From Planctomycetota bacterium (lineage in GTDB: Bacteria; Planctomycetota; Planctomycetia; Gemmatales; Gemmataceae), in NCBI GenBank assembly GCA_016191165.1, contig JACPPF010000112.1, forward strand, positions 1 to 48,828: a stretch of 48,828 nt of DNA, written 5' to 3'. The position numbers were made by a program, and so were the translations under genes. Of the stretch, positions 25,685 through 34,590 are shown in pieces; the first letter of the stretch is position 1; the number at the start of each line of letters is the position of its first letter. The notes beneath the pieces were generated by a model that was not told where the DNA came from, searched no databases, and saw only the letters and a list, made by a program, of their open reading frames with translations.

Positions 25685-26164
25685 CTAGACGTCAATCGAG
25701 CGGGCGCTTCCGTCAGGCAAATCGAGGATCAGAAAGGTCCGTCGGGCGACTCGCTGCAACGCCCCGGGATTGATGACCCGCGTTTTACCGGTCTGATGCT
25801 CGCGGGCGATGTGGGTGTGGCCGTGAAAGAGGAAATCGAACGTGTCGGCATTTTCGAGGTCGTAGAGCAAGGCGACGTCGTCGCCGTGCGTGAAGGCGAG
25901 CGAGCGGCCCGCAATTTCGAGATGCCCCCAGGCGCCGTGCAGCGTTGCGCCGATATCGCTGACCGCCGTTGCGATTTCCTGCCGATCGTAGTCGCTATTG
26001 CCGAAAACGAAGTGTGTGTGCGCTGGGAAAAGCCGCACCGTGTCGCCGTCCTGGATGTCGCCGCAATGGACGATCATCTCGACGTTTTGTTCGGCCATCA
26101 GCGTGAGCGCGGTTTGCACCGCGGCGGTGCGGCTATGGGTGTCGCTGATGATGGCGATGCGCAT
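25685..26164 (-). CDS. YfcE/MJ0936-type metallophosphoesterase
   Basis: A 159-residue calcineurin-like phosphoesterase. The metal-binding motifs are in order: Asp8 and His10 in IISDTHS, Asp36 in HCGDIQ, Asn56 in FGNSDYD, the FTHGDD His, and GHTH in LFHGHTHIA. Length is normal for the small YfcE family of phosphodiesterases. The natural substrate is unknown. The ATG at 26164 begins at the conserved first strand. It stands alone upstream of the divergent giant pseudokinase gene. Confidence 0.93.
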   Translation of the reverse strand: MRIAIISDTHSRTAAVQTALTLMAEQNVEMIVHCGDIQDGDTVRLFPAHTHFVFGNSDYDRQEIATAVSDIGATLHGAWGHLEIAGRSLAFTHGDDVALLYDLENADTFDFLFHGHTHIAREHQTGKTRVINPGALQRVARRTFLILDLPDGSARSIDV

Positions 26165-26359
26165 GAGGTTGCTCGCGGTCCGTAGCCAGGGAGTTGGCGA
26201 TGGGCATTATAGCGGCGCCGTGGCGTAAGCCAATGGGCCGGGTATTGGCAACGATCATGGCGGGGTTTTGGGGGCCGGTGTGAAAGGCCGCGGTTGGAAA
26301 TGCGGACATTTCCCAAATTCCCGCTTCATCCATCTCTCATAATTTCGCATAATAACCGC

Positions 26360-29300
26360 ATGAAGCTCCAGGTCGGCGAACGTTTGGAAGGGGCGGGGCC
26401 CGCGCACCAGCCCGGCGGGTATGTCGTTACTTCCATCGTGCGCGAGACCCCCTGGCACGGGCTCTACACCGGTAAGAAGATCTTCTATAACTTCGATTTC
26501 ACCGCCAAGCGCGTCCGCGAGACCGACGAGGTCGAATGGCTCGACGTCTTCATCCGCACCAATCGCTACCCCATTCTCGACGATCCCACCTATGTCTTTC
26601 AGCGCCGCGCCCTGGCCCGCGCGGAACTTCGTGCCGTGCTCGGCAATCGCCACAGCAACCTCTGGCCGGAGCCGCTCGATCTCCTGGAGATCGAGAACAC
26701 GCGCGACCCGTTCGCATTCACCGAGGAGCGCGGCCAGGGGGCCGAGCCGATCGTCGTCTACACTCGGCCTCATGGGCGCTTCACGCCGGAATGGCAGCAG
26801 AAGATACTGCCGGTGTCGTCGATCCTGTCGGTGCTGGCCGAATTATTGGAATTTGTGAGGCAGGCCCATGCCGAGGGACTGCTGTTGCTGGGTCTTGGGC
26901 CGGCGTCCCTTTTGATCGACGATAGCGACCGTGTGCATTTCGTCGGTACGGAGATGGTCCTGACACAGCATAGCACCCTCCTCAAGGAATCCACGGCTCC
27001 TTTGCTGTGGCAGCGGCTCTTCCCGGCCGACCGCTTCGTCCGCGGGTATTCCGCGCCGGAATGCTTTGACCCGAACAAACGCCCCGATGTGCGTTCCGAT
27101 TTATACTCGTGGGGCACGCTCGCCTACGGCCTGCTCACCGGTGCGGACATTAGCAAGCTGGCGCGCGAGCAAGGCCGGCCGTGGGCGACCTTTGTCGACG
27201 CACACTGGACCCAGCTTGAAAACGTCCTGGCCAAGCTGCCCCGCAACAATCTACTCGTCTGGGCGGAGCAGATTGGCGTGCAGCCGGAGCGTCTGCTGGC
27301 GGATTGGCCCCACAGTTTCACCAAGGCGTTTCGGCTCTTGCTCAGTCCCGATCCGTTTCGTCGGCCTGGTTCCGCGGACGAATTGCTGGCGTGGCTGGTC
27401 AACCCGCCGCCGCCGCCGGTCGCCGAGGTGATCGCCCTGCACACCGACTCGGACAGCGCGAAGCTGCTCTTGGATTGCACGGGCCTGGACCCAGGCATGG
27501 AGATGCAGGTGCAATGCGCGCGCGGCACGGCGCCGCGCCAGGCCTCGGACGGCATCACCGTGGCGGAGGGGCCGATTCGCCCGGTCGTCGGCGTGCATCA
27601 GCTTCCCGTCACGATGGACCCGATTTATTACACCGTATTCACCCGCCGGCGCGTCAAGGACCAGACCGCCTTTTCACCGGGCGTCGCTGCCAAGCTCTGG
27701 CAGCCCAGCGAGGCGAATCTGCGCCGCTGGGTGGAGGAGCAGGCGGCAGGCGCGTTCGATTCCGCCGGCATTCCGACGCGCGTCGGCATGGTGCTCGGCG
27801 CGCTCGATCCGCGCGTGGCGATCGAGGGCCTGCTGGCCTCGTCGGTGCCGCGCGTCCGAGCGTGGGGGTTGCGACGTCTGGAGCAATCGGTCCGCACCCT
27901 GGGCCGACTGGATGCCTTTGAAAGCCTCGTCTGGCGATTTTTGGGTGAGGCCAACAGTGAGTTGCGCCAGTCGGCGGCTCTGACGCTGTGGAGCTTTCAT
28001 CCCCAAAAAAACGACGAGTTGTTGCTGCGAATCATTGAGGCTCTCGAAGCGCCGCCCCTGGATGTGCCGATCCCGCTCATGCACTTCCTCAGACAATTGC
28101 AGCTTCCCGAGGACCGCATCCGATCGGTGTTGCACCAGCTCGAAACGAAGCGGCCGACGGAGTGCCCGCTGTGCAAGAAACCGTTGACCCTGGGCGAACG
28201 CAGCGCTCACTTGCAGGCGGAGCACGGCTACCTGATTTACCAGGGCGACGTGATGCCGGCGAGCGCCGTGTTCGCCCGGCTATGGGAACGCACGCTCGAA
28301 AAGCAAGATCGGCACGCCCACGAGGAAATGCCGGCGCTCTATCTCCACCTACCCGAGGTGCGCAAGAACAAGGACGCCGCGGTCGCCCGCTATGTCGCCG
28401 ACTTACAACGCTACCTGCTGCGCGAGGACCCCACCGCGGCCGCGCAAACCATCCCGCTCGCCTTGTCCTATGAAGCGGTGGTCGCCTATCAAGAATGCCT
28501 GCGTGGCAGCGCCTGGTTTCTGCCGATCACGAAGCGTTTGCTGGCGTCCCCCAATCGCCGGGTGCGCGACCTGGGCACGCAGGCGGCGTTGCCATTCTTG
28601 CAAGAGCAAATCCGCGGCAAGCCCAGCGTGGAGGAGCTGCGCCGCGCGCTCAAGTTAGTGTCGGAAGAATTCGACTCGACCGACCAACAGATCGACCTGT
28701 GCCGGCAACTGGCGCAACACGGTGTCGAGCAGGCGCTCGTGCAGGACTGCATCGCTCAACTGCAAGAAGATCGCCTGATCGTGTGTACCGAATGCAAGGC
28801 CAACGTGCGGGCGAAGGACATCGAGCTTCATCTGCGGCGAGCGCATCAGGTGTTTCAGTTCCGCGGCGCTCGCAAGACCTATGTCGAGACGCGCGAGACG
28901 ATCCTCAAGACCATCTGTTCCCCGCCGGCAGACGTGGCCGCCTGGAGAAGCCTGGAATCGCTGGTGGCGGATCGGCATCCCCAGGACACCGATCGCTACC
29001 TGATCGGCTGGCTGTACCAGCACCTCAAGGACGGCGAGGACCGGGCCGAGGCGGTCGCGGGGTTTGCGGAGACCGTGGTCGGCGCGCGGGCGGTCGATCG
29101 ACTCTTGCCCGTGTTGCTGGCGCCCAGCAAAAGCCCGCCGCTGACGCTGCTTGGCCAGCGCATCGCCCTGGAGATATGTGGCCGGCTGACCGCGCCGCTG
29201 CCGGCCAAGGCGGTCCCGTCGGCATTACCGATTCTGGATCAAAAAGAACTCCCGCGCCGCACCCGCGAGAATGCCGCCCTCGCGCTGATGCGTGCCCTGG

Positions 29301-31138
29301 GCAAGGACAGCCCCCGCGCGAACGACGTTCTGCGGGCCTACGTCGCGCAGAGCACCAAGCGACGCGGGCTCGAGAAATTGCAGCAGCTCGAACAACGCTT
29401 CGGGCATTCGCCGCTGATTGACGCCTTGACGAATGAACTGGAAGACGACCTGCGCATGAGCTGCCCGCGCTGTCCGACCGAGCTGCCGAAAAAGGAAATG
29501 GTCGTGCATTTATGGGACAAGCATCGCCTCGTGCTCGATGGCCAGCGTGTCCGTGAGCCGTGGCGTGTTATCGACGATTGGGTTGTCGATTATGGGTTGG
29601 AAAAGGATCCGCAGGTCCTCCAGCGCTGCCGGGAGTTGGCCCTCAAGGACGACCCGCAGATCGGCCTGGCCCGTCTGCAGCGTTTGCTTTATCGCAAGGG
29701 TTTGCGCGACCGCGAGCTGCTTTTTGAACTCAAGTCGCTGGTCAAGACGCGCAAGGCGACGTTGTGCCCGCATTGCTGCACCTCGGTCGCAATCGAGGAC
29801 CCGCCCACCGTGCAGGCGCTGACGTTGACCGAATCGAGCTTGCAGGGCCACGGCTTTCAACTCGAAGTCTCGGAACGCGGCCTGATTCCGCAACTGGTTG
29901 TCGAATCGCCCGACACGGTCCACTTTCGCGATCGGGAGCCAGGTCGCTTCGTCACCCGGCTTGGGGGCATCGTGCTGGTGATGCTGCCATTCATGCTGAT
30001 CGCGGCCGTCGTGCTGTTTCGGTTGTTGAGCGGGTTTGAACAGCGAGCGATTCTCAGTATTCTTTTGTCGGCGGGAGTCGGTTTGCTGGCGGCGGGGGTG
30101 GCGTTTCTGCTTTGGCCCACGCCGCGGCCGGTGCAGCAACGCCTGGTCGATGCCGCGTGGAAGCTGCTGGTTCCCGATATCGTGCAAGAGGACATGGACC
30201 GCCGGGCGTGGGGATTCCTGCACGGCCTGATGGCGATCAGCGATGCCCAGACGCACAAGATAAACCTGGACCTGCTGCTGGAATGCTGTGAGGAGGCCAG
30301 CGTCGCGGCGCGCACCGATCCGGTCGCGCTTTCGTGTTTGAACGTCCTGAGCCGGCGCTGCATCGAAGAAATGCGCGAGGCGGGGGACGATCCGTTCGAC
30401 TTCATCCTCACCCTGGCAGCTGAATGCTTCAAGGGCCGCCTGCCGCTGGCGTTCCTGGGGGATCTTCTCCGCTGCTTCCACGCCAAGGAGCGTGCGGCCT
30501 GGAGCAAGGCGGACTTGAATCGCCTGCCAATCTTGCTCGCCGACCGCGCCTTCGCCGCCGAAATGGACCTCGACGACTGGTTCAGTCTGGGGCGAGCGTT
30601 TCCCGCGGCCCATGCCGTGCTCAATCTCGAAAATCGCTGGCACTGGCTCCAATTCCACGCCCTCTGGACCGAATACCAGCGCCGACCCTGGGAAGCCATC
30701 GGTCCGGCCGTGGGCATGATCGACCTGGCCAAAAACCCGCGCCCGCATCAGGAGTTGCTGAGCTTTTACCCCGATGTGTTGCTTTATGTCGCCAAGGCGA
30801 ATCTCGTCATCGGCACCAAGGGCGTGTGGATCGAGGGCGTTTGCGTCACCGCCTACCAGCCCGGCGTCGAGGTCGCGATGCGCAAATTCGGCGGCGAGTA
30901 TGAGATCGTCATCGGCGATCAACGCATCCGGGCTCCCGAAAATCCCAGTGCCTACCTCAACGACATTCGTCGCTGGCTGTCCTGGTATTTCCACCAGTTC
31001 GTGAAATCCGTGCCCGCCGCCCCCAGGCCGATGATCGAAAGCCGTAACCGCATGTGGCAACTCGGCAAGATCGACTGCCCCGAGTGCGCGAAGCCCTTGT
31101 ACCCCTGTCCCGCGGACCTGGGCGTGGCGCTGAGGTAA
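26360..31138 (+). CDS. Giant pseudokinase-like protein with HEAT-like helices, three C2H2-type fingers and a membrane hairpin
   Basis: A 1592-residue protein. Residues about 1-350 resemble a Ser/Thr kinase domain. A candidate ATP Lys (FTAKRV), the APE motif (GYSAPECFDP) and DLYSWGTLAYGLLTG remain, but the catalytic HRD Asp and the DFG Asp are lost (LLLLGLGPASLLI and VHFVGTEM). This marks it as a pseudokinase. Helical HEAT-like repeats follow. Three finger modules with identical spacing, C-x2-C-x11-H-x4-H, begin at Cys602, Cys809 and Cys1035, each followed by helical sequence. A CPHC knuckle is at 1136 and a CPEC at about 1573. Two hydrophobic segments at about 1200-1252 look like a membrane hairpin. 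The start at 26360 precedes MKLQVGERLEGAG; no Shine-Dalgarno site. No function is known to me. Confidence 0.85.
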   Translation: MKLQVGERLEGAGPAHQPGGYVVTSIVRETPWHGLYTGKKIFYNFDFTAKRVRETDEVEWLDVFIRTNRYPILDDPTYVFQRRALARAELRAVLGNRHSNLWPEPLDLLEIENTRDPFAFTEERGQGAEPIVVYTRPHGRFTPEWQQKILPVSSILSVLAELLEFVRQAHAEGLLLLGLGPASLLIDDSDRVHFVGTEMVLTQHSTLLKESTAPLLWQRLFPADRFVRGYSAPECFDPNKRPDVRSDLYSWGTLAYGLLTGADISKLAREQGRPWATFVDAHWTQLENVLAKLPRNNLLVWAEQIGVQPERLLADWPHSFTKAFRLLLSPDPFRRPGSADELLAWLVNPPPPPVAEVIALHTDSDSAKLLLDCTGLDPGMEMQVQCARGTAPRQASDGITVAEGPIRPVVGVHQLPVTMDPIYYTVFTRRRVKDQTAFSPGVAAKLWQPSEANLRRWVEEQAAGAFDSAGIPTRVGMVLGALDPRVAIEGLLASSVPRVRAWGLRRLEQSVRTLGRLDAFESLVWRFLGEANSELRQSAALTLWSFHPQKNDELLLRIIEALEAPPLDVPIPLMHFLRQLQLPEDRIRSVLHQLETKRPTECPLCKKPLTLGERSAHLQAEHGYLIYQGDVMPASAVFARLWERTLEKQDRHAHEEMPALYLHLPEVRKNKDAAVARYVADLQRYLLREDPTAAAQTIPLALSYEAVVAYQECLRGSAWFLPITKRLLASPNRRVRDLGTQAALPFLQEQIRGKPSVEELRRALKLVSEEFDSTDQQIDLCRQLAQHGVEQALVQDCIAQLQEDRLIVCTECKANVRAKDIELHLRRAHQVFQFRGARKTYVETRETILKTICSPPADVAAWRSLESLVADRHPQDTDRYLIGWLYQHLKDGEDRAEAVAGFAETVVGARAVDRLLPVLLAPSKSPPLTLLGQRIALEICGRLTAPLPAKAVPSALPILDQKELPRRTRENAALALMRALGKDSPRANDVLRAYVAQSTKRRGLEKLQQLEQRFGHSPLIDALTNELEDDLRMSCPRCPTELPKKEMVVHLWDKHRLVLDGQRVREPWRVIDDWVVDYGLEKDPQVLQRCRELALKDDPQIGLARLQRLLYRKGLRDRELLFELKSLVKTRKATLCPHCCTSVAIEDPPTVQALTLTESSLQGHGFQLEVSERGLIPQLVVESPDTVHFRDREPGRFVTRLGGIVLVMLPFMLIAAVVLFRLLSGFEQRAILSILLSAGVGLLAAGVAFLLWPTPRPVQQRLVDAAWKLLVPDIVQEDMDRRAWGFLHGLMAISDAQTHKINLDLLLECCEEASVAARTDPVALSCLNVLSRRCIEEMREAGDDPFDFILTLAAECFKGRLPLAFLGDLLRCFHAKERAAWSKADLNRLPILLADRAFAAEMDLDDWFSLGRAFPAAHAVLNLENRWHWLQFHALWTEYQRRPWEAIGPAVGMIDLAKNPRPHQELLSFYPDVLLYVAKANLVIGTKGVWIEGVCVTAYQPGVEVAMRKFGGEYEIVIGDQRIRAPENPSAYLNDIRRWLSWYFHQFVKSVPAAPRPMIESRNRMWQLGKIDCPECAKPLYPCPADLGVALR

Positions 31139-31207
31139 ACCCCAAGCCCGATGGTGAGCGCAGCGAACCGTCGGGTTCGCACGCCGCACCGAGGTGAACG
31201 ATGGGCA

Positions 31208-32380
31208 TCACCCCAAAATCCGCTGCCAGCGGGCCCGATGATACGCGACCTTTTCCGCGGGCGTCATTTTGCTGAAGTCCGGCTCTGCTGCGCTCACCCG
31301 GGCGCTTACGCGGCTCGGCTCGCCAGGTTTGGCTTTCGGGGCCCTGATCGTCTTGCCGTCGCCGCCGTAACTCATCACGTTGGTTTGCAGCACCATGTCC
31401 TCGTCCAGCGAACGCAGCGGCTTGATGCCTAGCCCTTGCAATACGCCATGGTATGCCTTGACGGCTTCCTCGGGCGTAATCTCACCGTCCGCGATCCAGC
31501 GCAGGAAGCGCACGAAGGCGAGCTGGTTCTCCGCGTTGTTGATCTTTCGGCCAAACAGGGCGACGCGGGCGCCGTACTTTTTCGCCTCGGCGAGGAGCTT
31601 GAAGGCGTCGTAGGTCGTGCCCGCGGAGCCGCCCAGGATGCCGACGATGAGGTGCGGATCGTAGTGAACCAGTTCCTCCATCGCCCTGGGGCCGTGATAG
31701 ACCATTTTCAAAAAGAGCGGCCTGCCGCGAGTGGCGACGCCGGCCAGAGTGCGGACGATGGCGTCGTTGATGAAGTCGGGCAACTTCGTCGGCTCCACCG
31801 ATTCGGGGCGATTGGGGTCGAAGATTTCCAGGAAATGGCGAAAGCCCTTCTGTTCCGCTTCGATACGAAATTCCTTGTAGCGTTCCAGGGCTTCGCGGTC
31901 GATGACGTTGTCGTTTTGAAAGGTGATGCTGTAAAGCCCGAGGTTGGCGCCGAGATGGCGTTCGCCGTCGGCACAATCGCCGTGCCCGCACTGGATGTGA
32001 TCGAGCGTCGCCGTGCGAAAGGGCAGGGCGGGCTGCATCGGACCGCGGCCGCCGCGCATCACATGGATGTCGGTCGTGTCATTGGCGCGGGCGGCTGGCG
32101 TCACGCGGCTGTTGTCGAAGATGCGTCGCTGGATCGTCAGGATTTCGTTGGTGTGGGCCGACATCAGCATGATATCGACGAGACCCTGCTCGACAATTTG
32201 CTCAATCTGCTCGCGAAACTCCCGCAAGCTCCGATAGGTAAATGTCCCTTGCTGGGCGCGCCCGGTCGCGCCCAGGCCAAGCGCCATGTCCGGATCCTTG
32301 GCGTCGGCAAGAATGAAATCCTTCGCGCCGTGCGGGTCGGCGTGAATGCGGGCCAGTTTTTCGTCGAGGGATTTTTTCAT
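31208..32380 (-). CDS. Beta/alpha-barrel protein at the distal end of the microcompartment operon
   Basis: A 390-residue protein with alternating strands and helices like a TIM barrel, for example GLVDIMLMSAHTNEIL, KGFRHFLEIFDPNRPES, HLIVGILGGSAGTTYDAFKL and GARVALFGRKINNAENQLA. The GILGGSAGTT phosphate-binding-like loop resembles class I aldolases such as LacD or DeoC, but I cannot assign catalytic residues. I recall it only as an uncharacterised 'beta/alpha barrel domain-containing protein' of planctomycetes. The start at 32380 (MKKSLDEKLARIHAD) was preferred; the longer frame runs through a simple GAATGAAGAA repeat. Co-orientation with the BMC genes suggests a role in deoxy-sugar breakdown, which is inference. 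Confidence 0.78.
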   Translation of the reverse strand: MKKSLDEKLARIHADPHGAKDFILADAKDPDMALGLGATGRAQQGTFTYRSLREFREQIEQIVEQGLVDIMLMSAHTNEILTIQRRIFDNSRVTPAARANDTTDIHVMRGGRGPMQPALPFRTATLDHIQCGHGDCADGERHLGANLGLYSITFQNDNVIDREALERYKEFRIEAEQKGFRHFLEIFDPNRPESVEPTKLPDFINDAIVRTLAGVATRGRPLFLKMVYHGPRAMEELVHYDPHLIVGILGGSAGTTYDAFKLLAEAKKYGARVALFGRKINNAENQLAFVRFLRWIADGEITPEEAVKAYHGVLQGLGIKPLRSLDEDMVLQTNVMSYGGDGKTIRAPKAKPGEPSRVSARVSAAEPDFSKMTPAEKVAYHRARWQRILG

Positions 32381-32421
32381 CGGTCGATTGCAAAGGAGAA
32401 TGAAGAATGAAGAATGAAGAA

Positions 32422-32811
32422 CTAGGAAGTTGTCGATGGGTCGCCAGGTTGCTGGCCGGCTTTTTTTCTCTTGGCAGTTGCCAGCGACTTTCCCAGGATT
32501 GCGGCGATTTCGTTGGATTCTTGCAGGATCTTGTCGATGAGGTCTGGCTTGATGAGCTGGGTCTTTTGAAGTAGGCGAAGCCAGTACCAAGACTCGCGAG
32601 CCTCCTTCCAGGCGATGCCGAGCTTGTGATTGAAATCCGCACGGCTTTCGCCGCCGCGTGCTTCTTCATAGTTGGCGCCGATCGCCGTGCCGCTTCGCAG
32701 CAACTGCCCGCCGATATGCCGTGCAACCGGATTTTTTGGCAATGCCATGACCAGCCGGATGACCCTTGCAGCAAACTCCAAGAAGCGATCGGAAAGCTCA
32801 TTCCCTTTCAT
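32422..32811 (-). CDS. Four-helix bundle protein (S23-like family)
   Basis: A 129-residue member of the 'four helix bundle protein' family (related to the 23S rRNA intervening-sequence protein). The hallmarks are SDRFLEFAARVIRLVMALPK, HIGGQLLRSGTAIGANYEEA and a KEARESWYWLRLL helix. The function is unsettled; such proteins are scattered through planctomycete genomes, usually as single genes. The start at MKGNELSD (32811) is chosen because residues before it come from a GAAGAATGAATG-type simple repeat. It separates the barrel gene from the dehydrogenase and may be an accessory insertion in the operon. Confidence 0.85.
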   Translation of the reverse strand: MKGNELSDRFLEFAARVIRLVMALPKNPVARHIGGQLLRSGTAIGANYEEARGGESRADFNHKLGIAWKEARESWYWLRLLQKTQLIKPDLIDKILQESNEIAAILGKSLATAKRKKAGQQPGDPSTTS

Positions 32812-32858
32812 GTCAGGTCCTCCCAGTTCCTCATTCATCATTCTTCGTTCTTCATTCT

Positions 32859-33896
32859 TCATTTTTTCCCTGTACCCCAGGCCGTCCGGGGAATTGCGCG
32901 TTCAGAGGTCTTGGTCGCCAAGTGAATTGCCCCTTTCGCCGCCCCGGCGGATCCCTGGGAGGCGGAAAGGCGCGCCTCCACCAGCTCAATCGTCTCGCGC
33001 AGCACGCGTGCCGAGTTTTGCAGCCCGAGCCGTTCTTTCGGCGTCAACGCAAGTTCGATCTGCTTGCGCACGCCGCCGCAGCCGACTTCGGTGGGCACGG
33101 ACAGACACACGTCGCGAATGCCATAGGGACCGTTGACGAGCGAGCTGACCGGCAACACGCGGCGCGAATCGGCAGCGATGGCGTGAACGACTTCGCGGAT
33201 CGACAGCCCGACGGCGAAACCCGCGCCGCCTTTTTGTTTGATGACCTGGGCGCCGGCGCCCTTGGTTGCGTCAAAAATCTCCTTGCCGACGTTGACGTCA
33301 AATCCGGGCCATTGTTCCAGAGGCAGACCGTTGATGGTGGCGCTGGACCAGATCGGCGTCATGCTGTCGCCATGTTCGCCGAGGATGAGGGCGTTGACTT
33401 GCGTCGGCGGCGCTTGCAGTTTCTTGGCGAGATTGCTGCGAAAGCGCGTGGTGTCGAGCACGGTTCCCAGGCCGATGACGCGCTGCCACGGAAGGCCGAG
33501 CCGTTTGACTGCGAGATAGGTCAGCACGTCCACCGGATTGCTGACGACGACGACATAGGTGTTTTCTTTGATGCCGGCCGATTTCATTTGATCGAGGATG
33601 CCGGTGAACAGATCGACGTTGCGATTGATGAGGTCAAGGCGGCTTTCGTCGGGTTTGCGGCGTAACCCCGCGGTGATGACGACGACGTTGCTCGTGGCGA
33701 CGTCGGCCATGTCGCCCACATCGATGCGCTGATCGGCGACCAGACTGGCGCCGTGCAGGAGATCGAGCGCCTCGCCCTGGGCCTTATCCGCGTTGGCGTC
33801 AACCAGGCAAATGCTGCTGCCAACGCCGCCGCACTGAAGCGCGAACGCGGTGGAGCTGCCGACCAGACCGCCGCCGCCGATGATGGTGATTTTCAT
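32859..33896 (-). CDS. Lactate/malate dehydrogenase family protein of the BMC operon
   Basis: A 345-residue NAD-dependent 2-hydroxyacid dehydrogenase. The Rossmann loop is IIGGGGLVGSS. The active-site loop AGLRRKPDESRLDL carries the substrate Arg. The catalytic His is in LGEHGDSMTP. The residue that separates lactate (Gln) from malate (Arg) enzymes lies in RRKP and looks Arg-like, favouring malate or another dicarboxylate, but this is a weak call. The last 30 residues after EARLSASQG are low-complexity and run to a stop at the edge of a GAAGAATG repeat. The start at 33896 has GAGG 6 nt upstream. A related gene is known in planctomycete BMC loci, where a role in NADH recycling has been proposed. 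Confidence 0.88.
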   Translation of the reverse strand: MKITIIGGGGLVGSSTAFALQCGGVGSSICLVDANADKAQGEALDLLHGASLVADQRIDVGDMADVATSNVVVITAGLRRKPDESRLDLINRNVDLFTGILDQMKSAGIKENTYVVVVSNPVDVLTYLAVKRLGLPWQRVIGLGTVLDTTRFRSNLAKKLQAPPTQVNALILGEHGDSMTPIWSSATINGLPLEQWPGFDVNVGKEIFDATKGAGAQVIKQKGGAGFAVGLSIREVVHAIAADSRRVLPVSSLVNGPYGIRDVCLSVPTEVGCGGVRKQIELALTPKERLGLQNSARVLRETIELVEARLSASQGSAGAAKGAIHLATKTSERAIPRTAWGTGKK

Positions 33897-33904
33897 GGGT
33901 GCCT

Positions 33905-34330
33905 CTATTCTTTGGTCCAATCTTCCAACTTTAAACCGGGTATTTTCACGAAGTCGCTCCGATTGCGCGTGGTCAACGTGGCATCGCGGGCGAGGGTGAT
34001 CGATGCGATCTTCAAATCCATCGTCGCAATCCGGATCTTGCTTCGCTTCAACTCCTGAAACTTTGTCGCCGCCAATTCATCGAATGTGAGCAGGTTGATC
34101 GAACAATAGTTGCGGAGTTGGGCCCGCAGTTTTTCATAGGCGCGGATTTCATCGACGATCGTTTTGGCTTTGGCCAGAACGCCGAGCCAGCCTCGCGTTT
34201 GCTCCTCGTAGCTGATGATGGTTGCGAAACACTGGTCGGGCACATTCTTCATTCGCGCGAGAATTCGATCGCCAATAGGGTGGCTGCCGCGTTCCAGAAA
34301 CGAAAGGTGATCGGTATCCAGAATGAACAT
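33905..34330 (-). CDS. vapC: VapC-type PIN toxin inserted in the BMC operon
   Basis: A 141-residue PIN-domain ribonuclease of the VapC type. Acidic residues are Asp5 and Asp7 in FILDTDHLS, a Glu in ISYEEQTRG, and Asp in IATMDLKIA, followed by TTRNRSDFVKIPGL, the typical C-terminal segment. It starts 3 bp after the stop of its presumed antitoxin and ends 8 bp before the start of the dehydrogenase gene. It is therefore embedded in the operon and probably read with it. Confidence 0.9.
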   Translation of the reverse strand: MFILDTDHLSFLERGSHPIGDRILARMKNVPDQCFATIISYEEQTRGWLGVLAKAKTIVDEIRAYEKLRAQLRNYCSINLLTFDELAATKFQELKRSKIRIATMDLKIASITLARDATLTTRNRSDFVKIPGLKLEDWTKE

Positions 34331-34333
34331 AGA

Positions 34334-34555
34334 TCACCGGGCTTTCTTTTTCTTTTTTTTCGGCTTCGGCCTCGTGGATTCGCGGTATTCACGGCCGAGG
34401 CGCATCGCTTCGTCATAACAAGAATCATTGGCAAACGTGCCGTAAATCTTCTCCCACCAGGGCCGATCGTCTGATGATTTCGCGCCGTTCTTCAGCTTCG
34501 CCACCTCCGCCTCCAGGGCGGCGAGCCGTTGTTCGAGTATTTCAATGGCGGACAT
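34334..34555 (-). CDS. Probable antitoxin of the VapC pair
   Basis: A 73-residue protein with an N-terminal coiled-coil helix (MSAIEILEQRLAALEAEVAK), a WWEKIYGTFANDSCYDEAMR segment and a Lys-rich tail. The WWEKI..F.ND..YDEAMRLGREYRE pattern recurs in small genes upstream of PIN toxins in planctomycetes and cyanobacteria, as far as I recall. Its position and orientation directly before vapC support the antitoxin call. Confidence 0.8.
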   Translation of the reverse strand: MSAIEILEQRLAALEAEVAKLKNGAKSSDDRPWWEKIYGTFANDSCYDEAMRLGREYRESTRPKPKKKKKKAR

Positions 34556-34590
34556 GAGGTTCCCCCGTGTCAGTTTTTCCGCTCATTATA

